Notes: a model not told the origin generated them from the sequence alone. DNA of 64,000 bases from Methanococcus voltae (GCF_024807655.1 NZ_JANUCR010000006.1:37734-101733), one strand, 5' to 3'; shown: positions 46,019-56,159, numbered from the stretch's first letter. Numbers and translations are program-made.

Positions 46019-49000
46019 TTATTCATTATTCAAATATTCACATATATTTTTATAATCGCAAAAATGACAATTTGATGGATTTTTAACAACCTCAAAGTCT
46101 TCATTCATTATTTTATCGATATAACTTTCAATATTTTGCTTAATTTCCTCAATTTTAGATTCTTCGATATCTAAAATAACGCTTTTAGCGATAGCGGGGT
46201 AAATATGCCCTATTTGAATAGGATATTTGCCATACTTCTCTTTAACAGCAATTGCATAAATTATCAATTGAATGTTATTCAACAACTTATTTTTAGATAG
46301 TGCCGTTTTTCCAGTTTTGTAATCCAGTACTATATAATTATCATCGGTTGTTTTATCTATTCTATCTATTATACCGTTTATAGTATGATTACATAAATTT
46401 ATGCTAAATTTTTCCTCAACACTAATAATTTTATCAACATTATTTTTTTCAAACTCAAACCAGTAATTTAACATATTTAAACAGTTCGTCATTTGTTCAT
46501 CATATTCTGTCTTTGAATCAAAATCTTGCTCTTTTAAATTTTCTAAAAGCATATTTTGAGCCATTTCAATTGTAATACGCTCATCGTTAATTTTTTTATC
46601 ACCTAATATCTCAAATATCTTGTGAACGGTATTCCCTACTGAAAAGTAGGACTTTTTAGGTGTCGGTATCGATAATACGTTCTTATATTTAAACATTAAA
46701 GGACAACTGTCATAATCTACTATTTTAGATGGTGAAAAAGCCATATCTGGATTAACTAACGGAGGAAGTTGAATTTCATTGTTTATCAACCTTGTTATTT
46801 TTTCATCTTCATTATTATTAGTATTATTAGCGTTAGTAATATTCTCTTTATTAACTATATTACAATTTTTATCAAGTTTTAAAACGTCATTTAAATCAAA
46901 ACCTGTCAAATTACCTGATTTTTCAACTTCATTTAATTTTGCAAGGGTAATAAGTGAATTTAAAGCTTTATCGTACATTTTATTTATGGTATATTTTGAA
47001 ACTAATTTTTCATATTCGTTAATTTTTTTAGACAACAGTGTCTCAGAATAAACGTTATGGTTTTCAAATGGCTTTGATTCGATGAATTCTACTTTTTCAT
47101 TATAAATATGGTTAATATATTCTAAAAACTCGCTTGGCTTTACATCTCGCTTATTTCCCGTATATCGTTTTGGATAAACCAAATACAGTTTTTTCATTGC
47201 TCTTGTCATTGCTACATATAGCAATCGCAATTCTTCTTCTTTATGTAATTCCTTTTCTGGAACATTGTTTTTAATACGGCTTTTCATTAATTCTACGGGT
47301 ACGGTGAACTCTTTTGAGTTATAGCGTAAAGGTAGGTGCCTATCTGCAAGGTCCCCTATAAATACGACTTTTGCCTCTTTACCTTTTGATTGATGTATTG
47401 TCATTATTTTAACAGTATTACTATTGTCAAACTCATTTTCTTGTTGTATTTCTAAATTTGACAATATATTTAGATATTCCGAAATATTTTCAAATTCTAA
47501 ATTAGATGTTTCTTCAAAATCTTCTACAACGTTTACAAGTGAATTTAACAAATGTATGTTTTTTCGAGATAATTTAGTATCGTTATAAGCTTCTATTTTA
47601 TAAATATCGGTCTTTTTATTTAGCAAGTAGATTAAAGTGTCAGATGGTTTATGATTTTTCTTATAACATATTAATTCTTTAATATTTTCAAATATTTTTA
47701 ATAATATGTCTTTATTTTTATCTTCAAGGTCTAAATTAAGGTTTAAATCAACGTTAGAATTGGTTAATGTATCTAATTCTTCGTTATTATCTTTATTATC
47801 TTTATTATCTTTATTATATTCATTATATTCATTATATTCATTAGTATATAACATCTGCAATGTATAATAAATACCGTCTCCTTCAGCATTTTTATAGCTT
47901 AATTCCTTTGCTTTTTGATTTATTTTTTGGATATCGTGTTCATCTACTCCTTCGCGGGTAAATATCCGTTTAAAATCTACACCTGATTCAAAAGGATTTG
48001 AAACCACATTTATGTATGCTAAAACGTCTTTAATTATCGGTTGCTCTTGTAAGTTGTGATTTCCAATGTATTCGCTCGGTATCATCCTATTTTTTAAGGC
48101 TTCACTGTATTTTTTACCGTCTTTTATCGTCCTTGTTAATATAAATATGTCTTTTGGTTCATATGTCAAATCATCGTCATTTTTAGTAGATATAAGCTTT
48201 TCAATTTCTTCCGCCACCCATTCGGCTTCACTGTAATCATCTGGAGTCTTTAAAATCTTTATTTTTTCTCCATTTCCGTCATGCGCCTTAGATTCTTTAT
48301 TTTCTCGATTAGGATTGTTTTGTATCAATTCTTTTGATAATTCAACGATTTCATCCGTAGAACGGTAATTTACATCGAGTGTGATTTTTTCGAGTGCCGG
48401 GTATATATAATTCAATTCTTTAATATTTGTAAGGTATGCACCCCTAAAACGATAAATACACTGGTCATCGTCCGCTACGCAAGTTAAATTGTCATTTTTA
48501 ACGAGTTTTGTTATTAAATCCAACTGTGCAAAGTTGGTATCTTGAAATTCATCCACAAGTATATAATCGTACCTATCTTGTAATTTCTTTTTAATTACTG
48601 TATTTTCCTTTAAAAGATTGCAAACAATACTAATCATATCATTATAGTCTATTAAACCATTTTTAAGCTTATATTCTTTATAAGCTTTGTAATATTTACA
48701 TAAATCATATAATTTCTTTAATTCTTCGATTTTTTCTTCATCTTCTTCATTTGGCAATTGTGTCGTTATATAATTGTTTAGTTCCTCTGGAGATACTAAA
48801 AAGTCATAGAATTGAGAAATACCATCATATAATTTAGAAATTGCACCATATGAATTATTTTTAACCTTAATAGTTTCAAAATTAAACGAATCGATGTTTT
48901 TAACTCCAAAAACACAAGCGTGTTCTTTGGAAATTAGTTTTAAATTGCTACCCCGACCAATTTCAAAAGCAAATTCATTTATCAAATCATTACAAAATGA

Positions 49001-49276
49001 GTGAAACGTTGAAATAGATATGCCCGTATTTAGCCCTATTTCTTTTTCTACCCTCGTTAACATTTCATTTGCTGCTTTTTCCGAAAATGTAAGTGCTAAT
49101 ATCTTTTCAGGCTTTAAATTTTGGTTTTCGATTAGACTAATTATTTTATTTGTAATCGTAAATGTTTTCCCAGAGCCAGGACCTGCCAATATTAGCAATG
49201 GACCATTTGTGTATTCAATTGCACGTTTTTGTGATTCATTTGGTTCTCTTTTGGTTATTTCTATTTCATTAGACAA
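46019..49276 (-). CDS. UvrD/PcrA-like SF1 helicase fused to a Cas4/AddB-like nuclease
   Basis: 1085 aa. SF1 helicase motifs: ESQKRAIEY Q-motif, LAGPGSGKT (30-38), ILVDEFQDTN, DDDQCIYRFRGA, and TIHQSKGKEAKVVFIG, LLYVAMTRAMKKLYLV. The C-terminal PD-(D/E)XK nuclease has SCPLMFKYKNVL, GIIDRI, VLDYKTGK and the CHFCDYKNIC Cys set that, with the first Cys, would bind an iron-sulfur cluster. Repeats encoding NEYNEYN and KDNKDN lie near residue 480. The start is TTG with GGTGGG three bases upstream. AddAB/AdnAB-like end-processing or defence role; it stands alone. Confidence 0.9.
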   Translation of the reverse strand: MSNEIEITKREPNESQKRAIEYTNGPLLILAGPGSGKTFTITNKIISLIENQNLKPEKILALTFSEKAANEMLTRVEKEIGLNTGISISTFHSFCNDLINEFAFEIGRGSNLKLISKEHACVFGVKNIDSFNFETIKVKNNSYGAISKLYDGISQFYDFLVSPEELNNYITTQLPNEEDEEKIEELKKLYDLCKYYKAYKEYKLKNGLIDYNDMISIVCNLLKENTVIKKKLQDRYDYILVDEFQDTNFAQLDLITKLVKNDNLTCVADDDQCIYRFRGAYLTNIKELNYIYPALEKITLDVNYRSTDEIVELSKELIQNNPNRENKESKAHDGNGEKIKILKTPDDYSEAEWVAEEIEKLISTKNDDDLTYEPKDIFILTRTIKDGKKYSEALKNRMIPSEYIGNHNLQEQPIIKDVLAYINVVSNPFESGVDFKRIFTREGVDEHDIQKINQKAKELSYKNAEGDGIYYTLQMLYTNEYNEYNEYNKDNKDNKDNNEELDTLTNSNVDLNLNLDLEDKNKDILLKIFENIKELICYKKNHKPSDTLIYLLNKKTDIYKIEAYNDTKLSRKNIHLLNSLVNVVEDFEETSNLEFENISEYLNILSNLEIQQENEFDNSNTVKIMTIHQSKGKEAKVVFIGDLADRHLPLRYNSKEFTVPVELMKSRIKNNVPEKELHKEEELRLLYVAMTRAMKKLYLVYPKRYTGNKRDVKPSEFLEYINHIYNEKVEFIESKPFENHNVYSETLLSKKINEYEKLVSKYTINKMYDKALNSLITLAKLNEVEKSGNLTGFDLNDVLKLDKNCNIVNKENITNANNTNNNEDEKITRLINNEIQLPPLVNPDMAFSPSKIVDYDSCPLMFKYKNVLSIPTPKKSYFSVGNTVHKIFEILGDKKINDERITIEMAQNMLLENLKEQDFDSKTEYDEQMTNCLNMLNYWFEFEKNNVDKIISVEEKFSINLCNHTINGIIDRIDKTTDDNYIVLDYKTGKTALSKNKLLNNIQLIIYAIAVKEKYGKYPIQIGHIYPAIAKSVILDIEESKIEEIKQNIESYIDKIMNEDFEVVKNPSNCHFCDYKNICEYLNNE

Positions 49277-49341
49277 ATTCCCACCTTTTAATAAATATGC
49301 TATTACATCGATAATTTTATTATCAGTTTATTATTTATTGA

Positions 49342-49373
49342 TTTATTAGTTTATTAGTTTATTAGTTTATTAT
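49342..49373. repeat. Short tandem repeat TTTATTAG
   Basis: About four tandem copies of the 8-base unit lie in the spacer between the UvrD-like gene and the McrB gene. A possible phase-variable spacer in the promoter of either gene, but the distance to both starts is large. Confidence 0.5.
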
Positions 49374-49521
49374 TTTTTTGTATTAATCTATTATATAAAA
49401 ATTTACTTTTTAAAAAAATTGTAATTTACAAAAGTTTTATATAGATATATATGAATATATGAAATAACTAATGACTACTAATTAAAATAATATATTGAAA
49501 TTTAAAAAATAAAGGAATAAT

Positions 49522-52194
49522 ATGGTAAAACAATCTAAGTTAGAAATAAAGTATAATTTAATGGATATACGTAGTAATGCAAAAGAATATGTCAAAATGA
49601 AAGAATATGAAAAAGCAAAAATCGTATTTGCTAAAGGTTTAAAAGAATATCCCAACGATATAGATCTGTTATATAATATGGCTAACGTATGCAAAATTCT
49701 CGAAGAATATGAAGAAGCCCTGAAATATTATATTAAAATTATAGAAATAAGTCCCCCCGATTGTCGTACAGTAAATTATATTTATTCCCATAAGTATGTT
49801 GGTGACATTTATTGTATATTAGAAAACTATGAAGAAGCTCTGAAATATTATGAAAAAGTTGGGGCATTCTACAGTACAGCTTATGATAAAAATGATTATC
49901 AAATATGGGGGGATTATGATTACCATTATGGGGAGAAAGGCTCACATATAAAGATTACTCAATCAACATATAATGACTTATTAGATTTTTTATCCAAAAC
50001 CATTCAATTATGGCAAAATAATAAACTACTTTATTTTTATAAGGGTAATCTTTATCGATATTTTACAGAATATGAAAAAGCCCTAGAATGTTACAATAAA
50101 GCTTTAGACGTAGACTCTAAATATACTGTTGTATGGTGCAATAAAGGAAATGTATACCATAATATGAAAGAATATGAAAAAGCCCTAGAATGTTACAATA
50201 AAGCTTTAGACGTAGACTCTAAATATACTGTTGTATGGTGCAATAAAGGAAATGTATACCATAATATGAAAGAATATGAAAAAGCCCTAGAATGTTACAA
50301 TAAAGCTTTAGACGTAGACTCTGAAAATGTAATATATTTGCATCATAAAGCAATTACTTTAGAATGGTTGGGGAGATACGAAAAGGCCTTATCATGCTAC
50401 TATAAAGCTTTAAAACTATATACTGGCTACAGTTATATATTGGACAATAGTAGAGACACTATTGACGAATTGATAATAAATAGTAACGATAAAGGAGTGA
50501 GTATTAGCTATAGCTTTTTATGGAGTATACTGGGAGATCAGTATCATGAATATGGAAGATATGGAGAAGCCATAATACGCTATGATAAGGCTATAAAATT
50601 AAATCCTAATCACATAGATGCTTTACGCCATAAAGCAATTGCTTTGGAAAAGCTGGGAAGGTACGAAGAAGCAAAAGAATGCTATGAACAAATAAAGGGT
50701 ATGGATATGGAAGAAACGGCATATGATTTAGACTATCCATTAAATCAAATACTTTACGGACCGCCAGGGACTGGGAAGACATACAATACAATTGCAAAAG
50801 CAGTTCAAATTATCGATAATTTAGATGAAAATCAAATAAAAGAAATGACCAGAAATGAAATAATTCAAAGATACGAAGAATTAAAAGAAAATGGTCAAAT
50901 TGAATTTATAACATTCCATCAATCGTATAGTTATGAAGATTTCATCGAAGGAATTAATCCAGAAACTGACGAACAAGGAAATATATCTTATATTATAAAA
51001 GATGGAATTTTTAAAGAAATATGCAACAAAGCACTTAAAAATTATAAAAATAGTAATAACACTAATTTGAATAATAGATTAGATTTTAAAGAAGCTTTTG
51101 AAAAATTAACTGAAGATACTAACTTTATTGACGGAGAAACTCTAAAAATTGAGACTAAACAATCATACTATAATATAACAGACGTAACGAATACTACAAT
51201 TCGTTTTGATAAAAAAAATGGTAGTTCAAAACATAGTTTATGTATTGCAACGTTAAAGGATATGTATAATCATAAAACTACGGATAAAATATTAACGGGC
51301 GGTTTAAAAACGTATTATGATGGTTTATTAAATAAACTAAATAATATAAATGAAATATCGGAAAATACTCCTAAAAAAGTAGAAAATTTAAAAAATTACG
51401 TTCTTATAATAGATGAAATAAACAGGGGCAATATTTCAAAGATATTTGGTGAATTAATAACATTATTAGAAGAAGATAAGCGAATAGGGGATAAAAACGA
51501 GATTAGAACAACATTGCCATACTCACAAGATACTTTCGGAGTTCCAAATAACTTATATATTATAGGTACTATGAACACCGCAGACCGTTCTATTGCTTTA
51601 ATAGATACTGCTTTAAGAAGAAGGTTCCATTTTGAAGAAATAATGCCAAATTCCGAACTTTTAAAGGATTTAGTTGTAAAAGATATAAATATAAGCAAAA
51701 TGTTAACTGCAATAAATCAAAGAATAGAATATTTATACGGAAGAGACCAAACAATCGGGCATGCTTACTTTATGAATCTTTTTGATATAGAAGATGAAGA
51801 TGAACAGTTTAAAGAGCTAATTAATATCTTTGAAAATAAGATTATCCCATTATTACAAGAATATTCACACGAAAATTGGGAAAATATACAAATCATACTT
51901 AGAGACCATTATAAACATTTTAAATTAAATAAAGAATTAAAAGAATATGACGATGAATTACAAAATAATAGATTAATACAAAGTAAAATATGTTCAAAAA
52001 TGGATTTAATAGGATTTGACCATGATGATTATGAAGATTGTATAACATATCGAGTAAATCCTAATATAAACAGTTCTGAAGCGTTTATAAAAATTTACGA
52101 TGGCAATATTATAAAGGATATTAATAAAACTATTGAAAATAAAGAAAATAAAGAAAATAAAGATAAAAAAGACACCGATAGAGATAATATTTAG
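49522..52194 (+). CDS. mcrB: McrB-type AAA+ GTPase with N-terminal TPR domain
   Basis: 890 aa. Residues 1-400 are TPR repeats (EYEKALECYNKALDVD-type, about nine), then a McrB AAA+ motor: Walker A GPPGTGKT (413-420), Walker B LIIDEINRG (Asp631), the MNTADRS signature (684-690) and ALRRRFHF. Canonical McrB has a DNA-binding DUF3578 domain at the N-terminus; here TPRs take its place, so the recognised trigger may be a protein or another ligand (inference). Three TPR copies are encoded by perfect 102-bp DNA repeats. Pairs with mcrC 8 bases downstream. Confidence 0.93.
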   Translation: MVKQSKLEIKYNLMDIRSNAKEYVKMKEYEKAKIVFAKGLKEYPNDIDLLYNMANVCKILEEYEEALKYYIKIIEISPPDCRTVNYIYSHKYVGDIYCILENYEEALKYYEKVGAFYSTAYDKNDYQIWGDYDYHYGEKGSHIKITQSTYNDLLDFLSKTIQLWQNNKLLYFYKGNLYRYFTEYEKALECYNKALDVDSKYTVVWCNKGNVYHNMKEYEKALECYNKALDVDSKYTVVWCNKGNVYHNMKEYEKALECYNKALDVDSENVIYLHHKAITLEWLGRYEKALSCYYKALKLYTGYSYILDNSRDTIDELIINSNDKGVSISYSFLWSILGDQYHEYGRYGEAIIRYDKAIKLNPNHIDALRHKAIALEKLGRYEEAKECYEQIKGMDMEETAYDLDYPLNQILYGPPGTGKTYNTIAKAVQIIDNLDENQIKEMTRNEIIQRYEELKENGQIEFITFHQSYSYEDFIEGINPETDEQGNISYIIKDGIFKEICNKALKNYKNSNNTNLNNRLDFKEAFEKLTEDTNFIDGETLKIETKQSYYNITDVTNTTIRFDKKNGSSKHSLCIATLKDMYNHKTTDKILTGGLKTYYDGLLNKLNNINEISENTPKKVENLKNYVLIIDEINRGNISKIFGELITLLEEDKRIGDKNEIRTTLPYSQDTFGVPNNLYIIGTMNTADRSIALIDTALRRRFHFEEIMPNSELLKDLVVKDINISKMLTAINQRIEYLYGRDQTIGHAYFMNLFDIEDEDEQFKELINIFENKIIPLLQEYSHENWENIQIILRDHYKHFKLNKELKEYDDELQNNRLIQSKICSKMDLIGFDHDDYEDCITYRVNPNINSSEAFIKIYDGNIIKDINKTIENKENKENKDKKDTDRDNI
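50071..50320 (+). repeat. Perfect 102-bp tandem repeat inside mcrB (TPR units)
   Basis: Two complete identical units (50071-50172, 50173-50274) and about 46 bases of a third, each encoding one 34-residue TPR. No base differences were seen until position about 50321, which implies a very recent expansion. Confidence 0.95.
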
Positions 52195-52202
52195 GTCATT
52201 TT

Positions 52203-53501
52203 ATGTTAAAAAATCACAAATCTAAAAATTTTGTAATTACTGAATACGGATTTATTGCAAAAAGAATGGAAAATAAACAAGAAGATGACCATATTATACT
52301 TAAAAAAGATTTATTTGATAGTTTAAAACTCTGTATTTTAAAAGAAGGCTACGATGACTTTTTAACAATTAGTTATCAGAAAAATCACGGTGAAATTTTA
52401 AAGGCTAAGAATTATGTGGGATTAATTCAAATGAAAAATGGATTAACGATTGAAATACTTCCCAAAATACATAATAATAGCTTTAAAGACTTAAAACCAA
52501 ATGAAAGGATAATTAAAACAAGGAAAATATTTCTAAAAATGCTAAAAACCTTAAAAGACTCACCGTTTAAAAAACTTAATCATTCAAACTTAAAAAGTGA
52601 GAATTTACCAATAAATGAAATATTTATCAAAATGTTTTTAGATGAATTAGACGTTTTATATAAAAAAGGTTTAAAATCAGATTATAAAACAGTTGAAAAG
52701 AATCTAAACGTTTTAAAAGGGCGTTTAAAGTTCAAAGAAAATATTAAGCATAATTACATTCATAAAGAAAGGTTTTTTGTAGAGTATGATGAATTTATAA
52801 AGGATATGCCAGAAAATAGGCTTATAAAATCCACTTTAAATTTACTAAATCATATTTCTAAAAATCCGCAAAATCTTAAAAGAATAAACGAATACATTCA
52901 CATCTTTAAAATAAATGAAGTGTATCGTTCAAAAAATGTTGAAAAGGACTTTAAATATTGCAAAAATAAAAATAATCGATTAATGACACATTATTCAAAT
53001 ATAATGAATTACTGTAATGTATTCTTAAAAAATCAAAGTTTCAGTAGTTTTAAGGGTTCAAAAGTAGCTTTTGCACTCCTTTATCCAATGGAAAAGGTTT
53101 TTGAAAGCTATGTAACACATAGTGTTAAAAAAATGGATAAATTTGATTATGTAAATGCCCAACATTCTAAATATCATCTTGCAAGGTTTGAAGATGAAAA
53201 CAGTTGTAAAAACTTGTTTAAGTTGCGACCAGATGTTTATGCTGAATCAGAAGATATTATATATTTATTAGATGCTAAATGGAAACTTTTGGACGTAAAT
53301 GCCCCTAATTTTGGAGTTTCTCAAAGTGACGCTTATCAATTATTATCTTATGCAAAAATATATGAAAATAAATGTGGTAAACCTGTAAAATTGGGATTAA
53401 TTTACCCCAAAACTGATAAATTTGTCGATAAAAAGTATTTAACGTGTAATGATTGTAATAACGTTGAATTGATTATTTATCCTTTTGATTTAGGTAATTA
53501 A
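52203..53501 (+). CDS. mcrC: McrC nuclease subunit
   Basis: 432 aa. The N-terminal DUF2357-like/McrC region has the YVGLIQMKNGLTIEILPKI motif typical of McrC. The C-terminal PD-(D/E)XK nuclease has LRPDVYAES (Asp344) and LLDAKWK (Asp357, Lys359). Restriction partner of McrB; together they translocate and cut DNA after recognition by the McrB N-terminus. Eight bases after mcrB. Confidence 0.93.
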   Translation: MLKNHKSKNFVITEYGFIAKRMENKQEDDHIILKKDLFDSLKLCILKEGYDDFLTISYQKNHGEILKAKNYVGLIQMKNGLTIEILPKIHNNSFKDLKPNERIIKTRKIFLKMLKTLKDSPFKKLNHSNLKSENLPINEIFIKMFLDELDVLYKKGLKSDYKTVEKNLNVLKGRLKFKENIKHNYIHKERFFVEYDEFIKDMPENRLIKSTLNLLNHISKNPQNLKRINEYIHIFKINEVYRSKNVEKDFKYCKNKNNRLMTHYSNIMNYCNVFLKNQSFSSFKGSKVAFALLYPMEKVFESYVTHSVKKMDKFDYVNAQHSKYHLARFEDENSCKNLFKLRPDVYAESEDIIYLLDAKWKLLDVNAPNFGVSQSDAYQLLSYAKIYENKCGKPVKLGLIYPKTDKFVDKKYLTCNDCNNVELIIYPFDLGN

Positions 53502-53586
53502 CACTTAATATATTATTTAAATAAAGTATTATTTAAATAAAGTGCTATTACTTAAGAAATAATCTAAAATTAAATATCCTCTTTTT

Positions 53587-53793
53587 TTAAATTTTGTAAA
53601 TATATTTTAAAGATATCTCCGCATCAATATCAGATTTTACAGATACAATAATTGCTAAAACTGTAAAATAAATACCCTATAAAGCTATCATTAAACCAAT
53701 GAATACAGATAATACATTTAAATCTAATATTTCAGTCAATGACAATTTACCAATAAATAAATTTTCAAACAAATCAAACACCACATTATGCAT
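53587..53793 (-). pseudogene. Remnant of a small two-helix membrane protein
   Basis: A frame from ATG at 53793 reads MHNVVFDLFENLFIGKLSLT, a hydrophobic segment LDLNVLSVFIGLMIAL, a TAG stop (53677-53679), then in the same frame GIYFTVLAIIVSVKSDIDAEISLKYI before a TAA. The two hydrophobic segments would make a helical hairpin. TAG is not read through in Methanococcus as far as known, so this looks like a decayed gene. The flanks (53502-53586, 53794-54020) hold nothing recognisable. Confidence 0.4.
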
Positions 53794-54020
53794 AGAATTT
53801 TATTTTAACATTTAAATTATCTTTTTCATTAAATTCAAAGGTTATATCATTTATTTTATAAATATTATAAATTTATATTTTTATATTTTTATAATTTTAT
53901 AAATATATAATTATCTAAAATAATTGTTTCATAATTAACGATATTAAAATATATATTAAAAAGATATGCGTCAGATTCTTTTAACCTGAAAGCTCAATAA
54001 GTATAAATAAAGATAATTTA

Positions 54021-54131
54021 ATGTCCCAAGTGAATGGTAGACTTAATGAAAATATTTATACCTTATTTAGTGAAAAAGAAAACTATTTTAAAAAATTGAA
54101 GGAATTACCTAAGAAATATGCAATATATTAA
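54021..54131 (+). CDS. Small ORF, 36 aa, possibly the broken 5' part of the next gene
   Basis: ATG TCC CAA GTG opens a 36-codon frame rich in Lys/Glu (ENYFKKLKELPKKYAIY) that ends within the start of the next frame (54118). The overlap and similar composition suggest that the two were once one gene split by a frameshift. No motif recognised. Confidence 0.3.
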   Translation: MSQVNGRLNENIYTLFSEKENYFKKLKELPKKYAIY

Positions 54132-54399
54132 AGATGAATTAAAAGAAATATCTTCGGGAAAAGAAACAATATTTGGTAGTTTAGAAAATACTCGTTGTGC
54201 AAGAGTATTACTTGGAAAATTTGATTTAGATGAAGAAGTACATCACCCTAACGAAACAAGAAGTTGTTATACTCAGAAAGAAATTAGGGAAAGTATAAAT
54301 CTAGTTAAAGAATTTATAAAAGAAGTTGATAGTATAAAAAAAGAAGTAGAGAAAAATAAACTCAAAGAGAAATTAGGGAAATATAAAAAGATTAAATAA
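54118..54399 (+). CDS. Hypothetical protein, 93 aa
   Basis: Not recognised. A charged protein with a central SGKETIFGSLENTRCARVLLGKFDLDEEVHH segment and a C-terminal Lys/Glu-rich probable coiled-coil. No strong ribosome site before 54118, so it may be a fragment (see the small ORF before it). Flanked by decayed genes. Confidence 0.35.
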   Translation: MQYIKDELKEISSGKETIFGSLENTRCARVLLGKFDLDEEVHHPNETRSCYTQKEIRESINLVKEFIKEVDSIKKEVEKNKLKEKLGKYKKIK

Positions 54400-54431
54400 A
54401 ATTATAATAATATATTCAAAAAATAAAAAAA

Positions 54432-54649
54432 TTATAGAATACTTTCTTCTATATCTTTAAATTTAGAAACTGCTTTGAATAATACATTTTCTCCAGAAAT
54501 AGCTTCAAAGTGTTTTTTAGCACATTCAATTTTTATAGTTTCTATTTTTCTTAAGTTTATATCTTCAATATCACCTTTTGACTCAAAAACACAATATGCA
54601 TTTTTTATATTTGTATTTTTATCAATTTAGTACTATCAAAATTAACCAT
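54432..54649 (-). pseudogene. C-terminal remnant of a type III restriction endonuclease (Res)
   Basis: On the minus strand, after a frameshift and stop near 54627, the frame reads AYCVFESKGDIEDINLRKIE, then IKIECAKKHFEAIS, and ends at TAA (54432). This is the pattern of the C-terminal PD-(D/E)XK region of type III Res subunits: ExK, then LR-x-x-E-x-x-K-x-x-CxKKHFEA. About 65 residues remain; the helicase part and the Mod gene are gone. Family assigned from recall of the motif. Confidence 0.5.
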
Positions 54650-54675
54650 ATACTAACTTTTATTATTTATATTTT

Positions 54676-55722
54676 TTATTCTTCAGTAAGTGTTCCTATA
54701 CCATATCCCGATGTAGATTTTGCACCAAAACCTTGTATTTTCAAACATTCGCTTAATTCATCAAATAGCCAATCTATAAGTTGTTTTGATTTATCTGTAT
54801 TTTTATCATCAAAAGGTTCTAACAAATCATTTTCAAGTTTTTCAAGTTCATTATTATAATCCAATAAACCGAAATATATATTAAATTCTCCGTTAAATGT
54901 TATGAAATTTATGGGGTTGGGATTTTCAGTATCTTCAGGTGCTCCATTACCACCATAATATTTAGGATAGTGTGGATTCATAATATCAAGTTTCATTGTT
55001 GGTTTATTGGAATATGAATCCATAAACACTATATTACCCATATTTTCTTCTGAACCAAAAATATATTTAAATATATTATTTTTAAGAGCTTCTTCTTCTT
55101 TTTCATTGAAATATTTAGTAATAATCCAATTTCTTAAATTTCCTTTTATTGCTTGCCCTGGTATATATGGAACTCCATATATGTGGTGCAATGTTGAGGA
55201 AGTTTCTAAAACGTGAGTATTTCCCAAACCTACTGCCATTCTATTGGCTACTTTAAAAGTTCTGCAAGCATAATTATTATCAAATAACTTTTTGGATATG
55301 TCCTCCATATTTTCTTGAGGTTTTGTACTATGTTTATATGAATTACTAATATATTTTAAATCATTATTAGACTTAGTATATTTTTTATCTTTACTATTCC
55401 CATCATTATATTTAAAATACCCATATTTATTAAACGTTAATCCAAAATTAATATTATTGGAGTTATTTTTCAAATTAAATATATTGTTTAGTTCCTTACG
55501 TTGAAAGATGGTAGTATTATTTGTATTGTCTTTAGAAATTTTTTCACCCCCTTTATTATCTTTTTTTGAATTATTATAATTCTTATTTTGATTATTATTT
55601 TGATTTTTTGAATTAGTGGGTTTATTGCTCTTCTTTTTAGCTTGTTCTTTTAAATATTCTTCTTTTTGCATATCTCGAAAATTTAACTTTATTCTTTTAT
55701 TATTAGGGGCTTTTTCTGTCAT
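54676..55722 (-). CDS. cmr6: Type III-B Cmr6 (Cas7-like RAMP), second module
   Basis: 348 aa. The RAMP core has ANRMAVGLGNTHVLETSSTLHH and VPYIPGQAIKGNLRNWII, typical of Cmr6, and ends GFGAKSTSGYGIGTL. The first 130 residues are a Lys/Asn-rich low-complexity tail (SNKPTNSKNQNNNQNKNYN), like the Cmr6 of the first module. Last gene of the second Cmr operon. Confidence 0.92.
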   Translation of the reverse strand: MTEKAPNNKRIKLNFRDMQKEEYLKEQAKKKSNKPTNSKNQNNNQNKNYNNSKKDNKGGEKISKDNTNNTTIFQRKELNNIFNLKNNSNNINFGLTFNKYGYFKYNDGNSKDKKYTKSNNDLKYISNSYKHSTKPQENMEDISKKLFDNNYACRTFKVANRMAVGLGNTHVLETSSTLHHIYGVPYIPGQAIKGNLRNWIITKYFNEKEEEALKNNIFKYIFGSEENMGNIVFMDSYSNKPTMKLDIMNPHYPKYYGGNGAPEDTENPNPINFITFNGEFNIYFGLLDYNNELEKLENDLLEPFDDKNTDKSKQLIDWLFDELSECLKIQGFGAKSTSGYGIGTLTEE

Positions 55723-55730
55723 ATTAACCC

Positions 55731-56159
55731 CTATTCTATATTTTCATTATTATTTTTTGAATTTGAATTATTATTATCTTCAATCATTCCTTCTGCAAAT
55801 CTCTTTAACCAACCAATTAATCCCAATGTTCGCTCTGTCGCTAACATGTAGTTTGCAGTGTCTAAGCCACATAATTCATCTAAAAAGTCCTTACCATTTT
55901 TTTTAATTAATTTATCTACAACTGGTTCTTTTGAAAAATATTCTTCAATATGTTTAAGTAAAAATTTGTAAGCTTCTTCTTCTTTTTCCTTTTTAGAATT
56001 GTAAAAAGCTATCGTATTAACTAAACCATTTACTTTAATGTACATTGGTGCACTTCTTGCATAACTTTTGTAATTTTTATTCAATTTATCATTTTTTTCA
56101 TTGGTAACCTTTTTTACACAATCAAAAGCATATCTTGCAGTATTATTCCATTCACTCAT
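55731..56159 (-). CDS. cmr5: Type III-B small subunit Cmr5, second module
   Basis: 142 aa. It begins SEWNNTARYAFDCVKKVT, then YKSYARSAPMYIKVNGLVNTIAFYNSK, the Cmr5 pattern. The frame opens with GTG at 56168, but that GTG is part of the GGGGGTG ribosome site of the ATG at 56159, which I chose. Asn-rich C-terminal tail. Nine bases before cmr6. Confidence 0.9.
   Translation of the reverse strand: MSEWNNTARYAFDCVKKVTNEKNDKLNKNYKSYARSAPMYIKVNGLVNTIAFYNSKKEKEEEAYKFLLKHIEEYFSKEPVVDKLIKKNGKDFLDELCGLDTANYMLATERTLGLIGWLKRFAEGMIEDNNNSNSKNNNENIE

Noticed and set aside
46779..47051. Plus-strand frames inside the UvrD-like gene and other large genes
   Set aside because: Shadows of well-supported genes on the opposite strand, without ribosome sites or recognisable domains.
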